From Pelagibius sp. CAU 1746 (GTDB lineage Bacteria > Pseudomonadota > Alphaproteobacteria > Kiloniellales > Kiloniellaceae), in contig NZ_JBDOQT010000001.1 of the NCBI RefSeq assembly GCF_039839785.1, forward strand, positions 2,046,001 through 2,110,000: a DNA stretch of 64,000 nt. The letters run 5' to 3'. Below the pieces are notes generated by a model. That model was not told the DNA's origin. It saw nothing but the letters and a program-made list of their open reading frames with translations, and did not search any database. A program made the position numbers and the translations under genes. Shown piece by piece: positions 63,187 through 64,000 of this stretch (positions are counted from its first letter, which is position 1; every line of letters starts with the position of its first letter).

Positions 63187-64000
63187 ATGGCATTTTCGAC
63201 CAAGCTTGCAGTGTCGGATCTTCGCCGCCAGGTCATTGTTTCGGCCGGCGTGCTCCTTATGGCCGCTGCCGCGGCGCTGATGCTGCGGCCCGACCCGGCC
63301 TCCTCGAGCGCCGAATGGTCGGTCCTTGCCACCAGCGGCAGGGCGGAATGGCGCGCCGCCGCGGGCAGCGGCGACTGGGCGGAACTGACCCTCGAGAGCC
63401 GCGTGCCGGACGGCGCGGAGCTGCGAACCGGTGGGACGGGTGCGGCCGTGGTCGCCAAGGGCCTGGACCGTATCGAACTGCGGGCCAATACCTCCCTGGT
63501 GGTGGCAGCCCGCCGGTCGACCTTTGGCAGGATGGAGATCGATCAAACCTCCGGCAGCGCGACCTATACCGTCGAGAAGCGCCCGGCGGGCACTTTCTCG
63601 GTTCACACGCCTTATGTCGTGGCCGTTGTGAAGGGCACCAAGTTCGATGTCGACATCGAGGCTGAGGAAACCAGCGTCGCCGTGCAGGAAGGCCGGGTCG
63701 GCGTGTCCGACAGGCGCGGTGGCGGGACTTCCGTGGATGTGACGCCCGGCCAAACGGCGCGGGCGTCGAGCGGAGCGCCCGGTGTCGACGTAGGCGCCAC
63801 GTCGCCCGGCAAGTCCGGTGCGAAGAACTCCGCCAAGCCGAGCGCGTCCGGCAGTTCCAGCGCACCCGGTAAGTCCGGCGATGCGCGCGGCAATGCCGGC
63901 GGTAACGGCGGCGGCAATAGTGGCGGTAACGGCGGCGGCAATAGTGGCGGCAATGGCGGCGGCAACGGTGGCGGAAATGGCGGCGGCAACGGTGGCGGCA
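63187..64000 (+). CDS. FecR-domain protein with Gly/Asn-rich repeat tail (3' end outside window)
   Basis: The frame runs from ATG 63187 (AGGAG upstream) off the right edge; 271 residues are visible. An N-terminal membrane segment (QVIVSAGVLLMAAAAALML, about residues 15-33) leads to a FecR domain: WRAAAGSGDWAELT, RVPDGAELRTGGTGAAVV, ELRANTSLVVAA, and the diagnostic HTPYVVAVVKGTKFDV and VAVQEGRVGV. After a Ser/Pro/Gly linker the chain enters NGGGNSGG-type repeats from about residue 236 and continues beyond the window. FecR domains occur in sigma-factor signalling and in cell-surface proteins; without a sigma factor gene and with a glycine-rich tail, a surface or envelope role is more likely here. 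Confidence 0.8.
   Translation, partial: MAFSTKLAVSDLRRQVIVSAGVLLMAAAAALMLRPDPASSSAEWSVLATSGRAEWRAAAGSGDWAELTLESRVPDGAELRTGGTGAAVVAKGLDRIELRANTSLVVAARRSTFGRMEIDQTSGSATYTVEKRPAGTFSVHTPYVVAVVKGTKFDVDIEAEETSVAVQEGRVGVSDRRGGGTSVDVTPGQTARASSGAPGVDVGATSPGKSGAKNSAKPSASGSSSAPGKSGDARGNAGGNGGGNSGGNGGGNSGGNGGGNGGGNGGGNGGG

Overview
The window looks like chromosomal DNA from a high-GC alphaproteobacterium, probably in or near the Rhodospirillales/Kiloniellales. The evidence is a C4-pathway 5-aminolevulinate synthase (HemA), a MipZ division-site ATPase, an intracellular polyhydroxyalkanoate depolymerase, a TAXI-type TRAP binding protein, a PmtA-like phospholipid methyltransferase, an adjacent glmU-glmS pair and a Lys/Arg/Ala/Thr repeat histone-like protein. 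No CRISPR array, insertion sequence, integrase or phage gene was seen. The exact genus is inference only.

Layout. 1-7 kb: the 5' part of a PotD-like binding protein gene, hemA, a class III aminotransferase, a DapB-like reductase without the usual catalytic His pair, and an ABC exporter. 7-16.5 kb: a DUF2927 lipoprotein, then a peptide-use locus (amidohydrolase, DppABCDF-type importer, M20 hydrolase) with a very strong hairpin between the binding-protein and permease genes. 16.7-24.3 kb: PAS protein, rhomboid protease, lipoprotein, a second peptide importer on the minus strand with no ATPase genes, a site-2 protease with CBS domains and a hemolysin III protein. 24.4-31.7 kb: adenylate cyclase/TolB-like/TPR protein, NYN-domain protein, TAXI binding protein, then hemerythrin and PHA depolymerase genes diverging around a perfect FNR/FixK-type box, the methyltransferase and a small orphan gene. 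31.7-36.6 kb: a 0.5-kb AT-rich leader, a ParA-family ATPase, a membrane-anchored SPOR protein, two large palindromic repeats, MipZ and an unknown acidic-tailed protein; this reads as a cell-division or spatial-organisation cluster. 36.7-47.7 kb: pyrE, an MFS drug exporter, a crotonase-fold enzyme, a Tat-exported dienelactone hydrolase, a membrane LytTR regulator with a 63-aa membrane protein, a GNAT enzyme, a hotdog thioesterase, CysQ, a lone form-II CoxL-type molybdenum hydroxylase subunit and a VOC protein. 47.7-56.9 kb: palindromic intergenic repeats, class Ia ribonucleotide reductase (nrdA, nrdB) behind paired NrdR boxes and DnaA-box-like sites, an HMCES/YedK protein, a Sel1-repeat lipoprotein with a glycosyltransferase, and a rhodanese plus YeeE/TsuA-type pair. 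57-64 kb: two very small genes, tRNA-Val(CAC) with a clear promoter, the histone-like repeat gene with its terminator, glmU-glmS, and a FecR-domain protein cut off by the window end inside a Gly/Asn repeat.

The clearest functional groupings are peptide import and hydrolysis (8.1-16.5 kb), division-site organisation (32.2-36 kb), dNTP synthesis under NrdR and possibly DnaA control (48-51.5 kb), reduced-sulfur use (54.6-57 kb) and amino-sugar precursor synthesis (59.6-62.8 kb).
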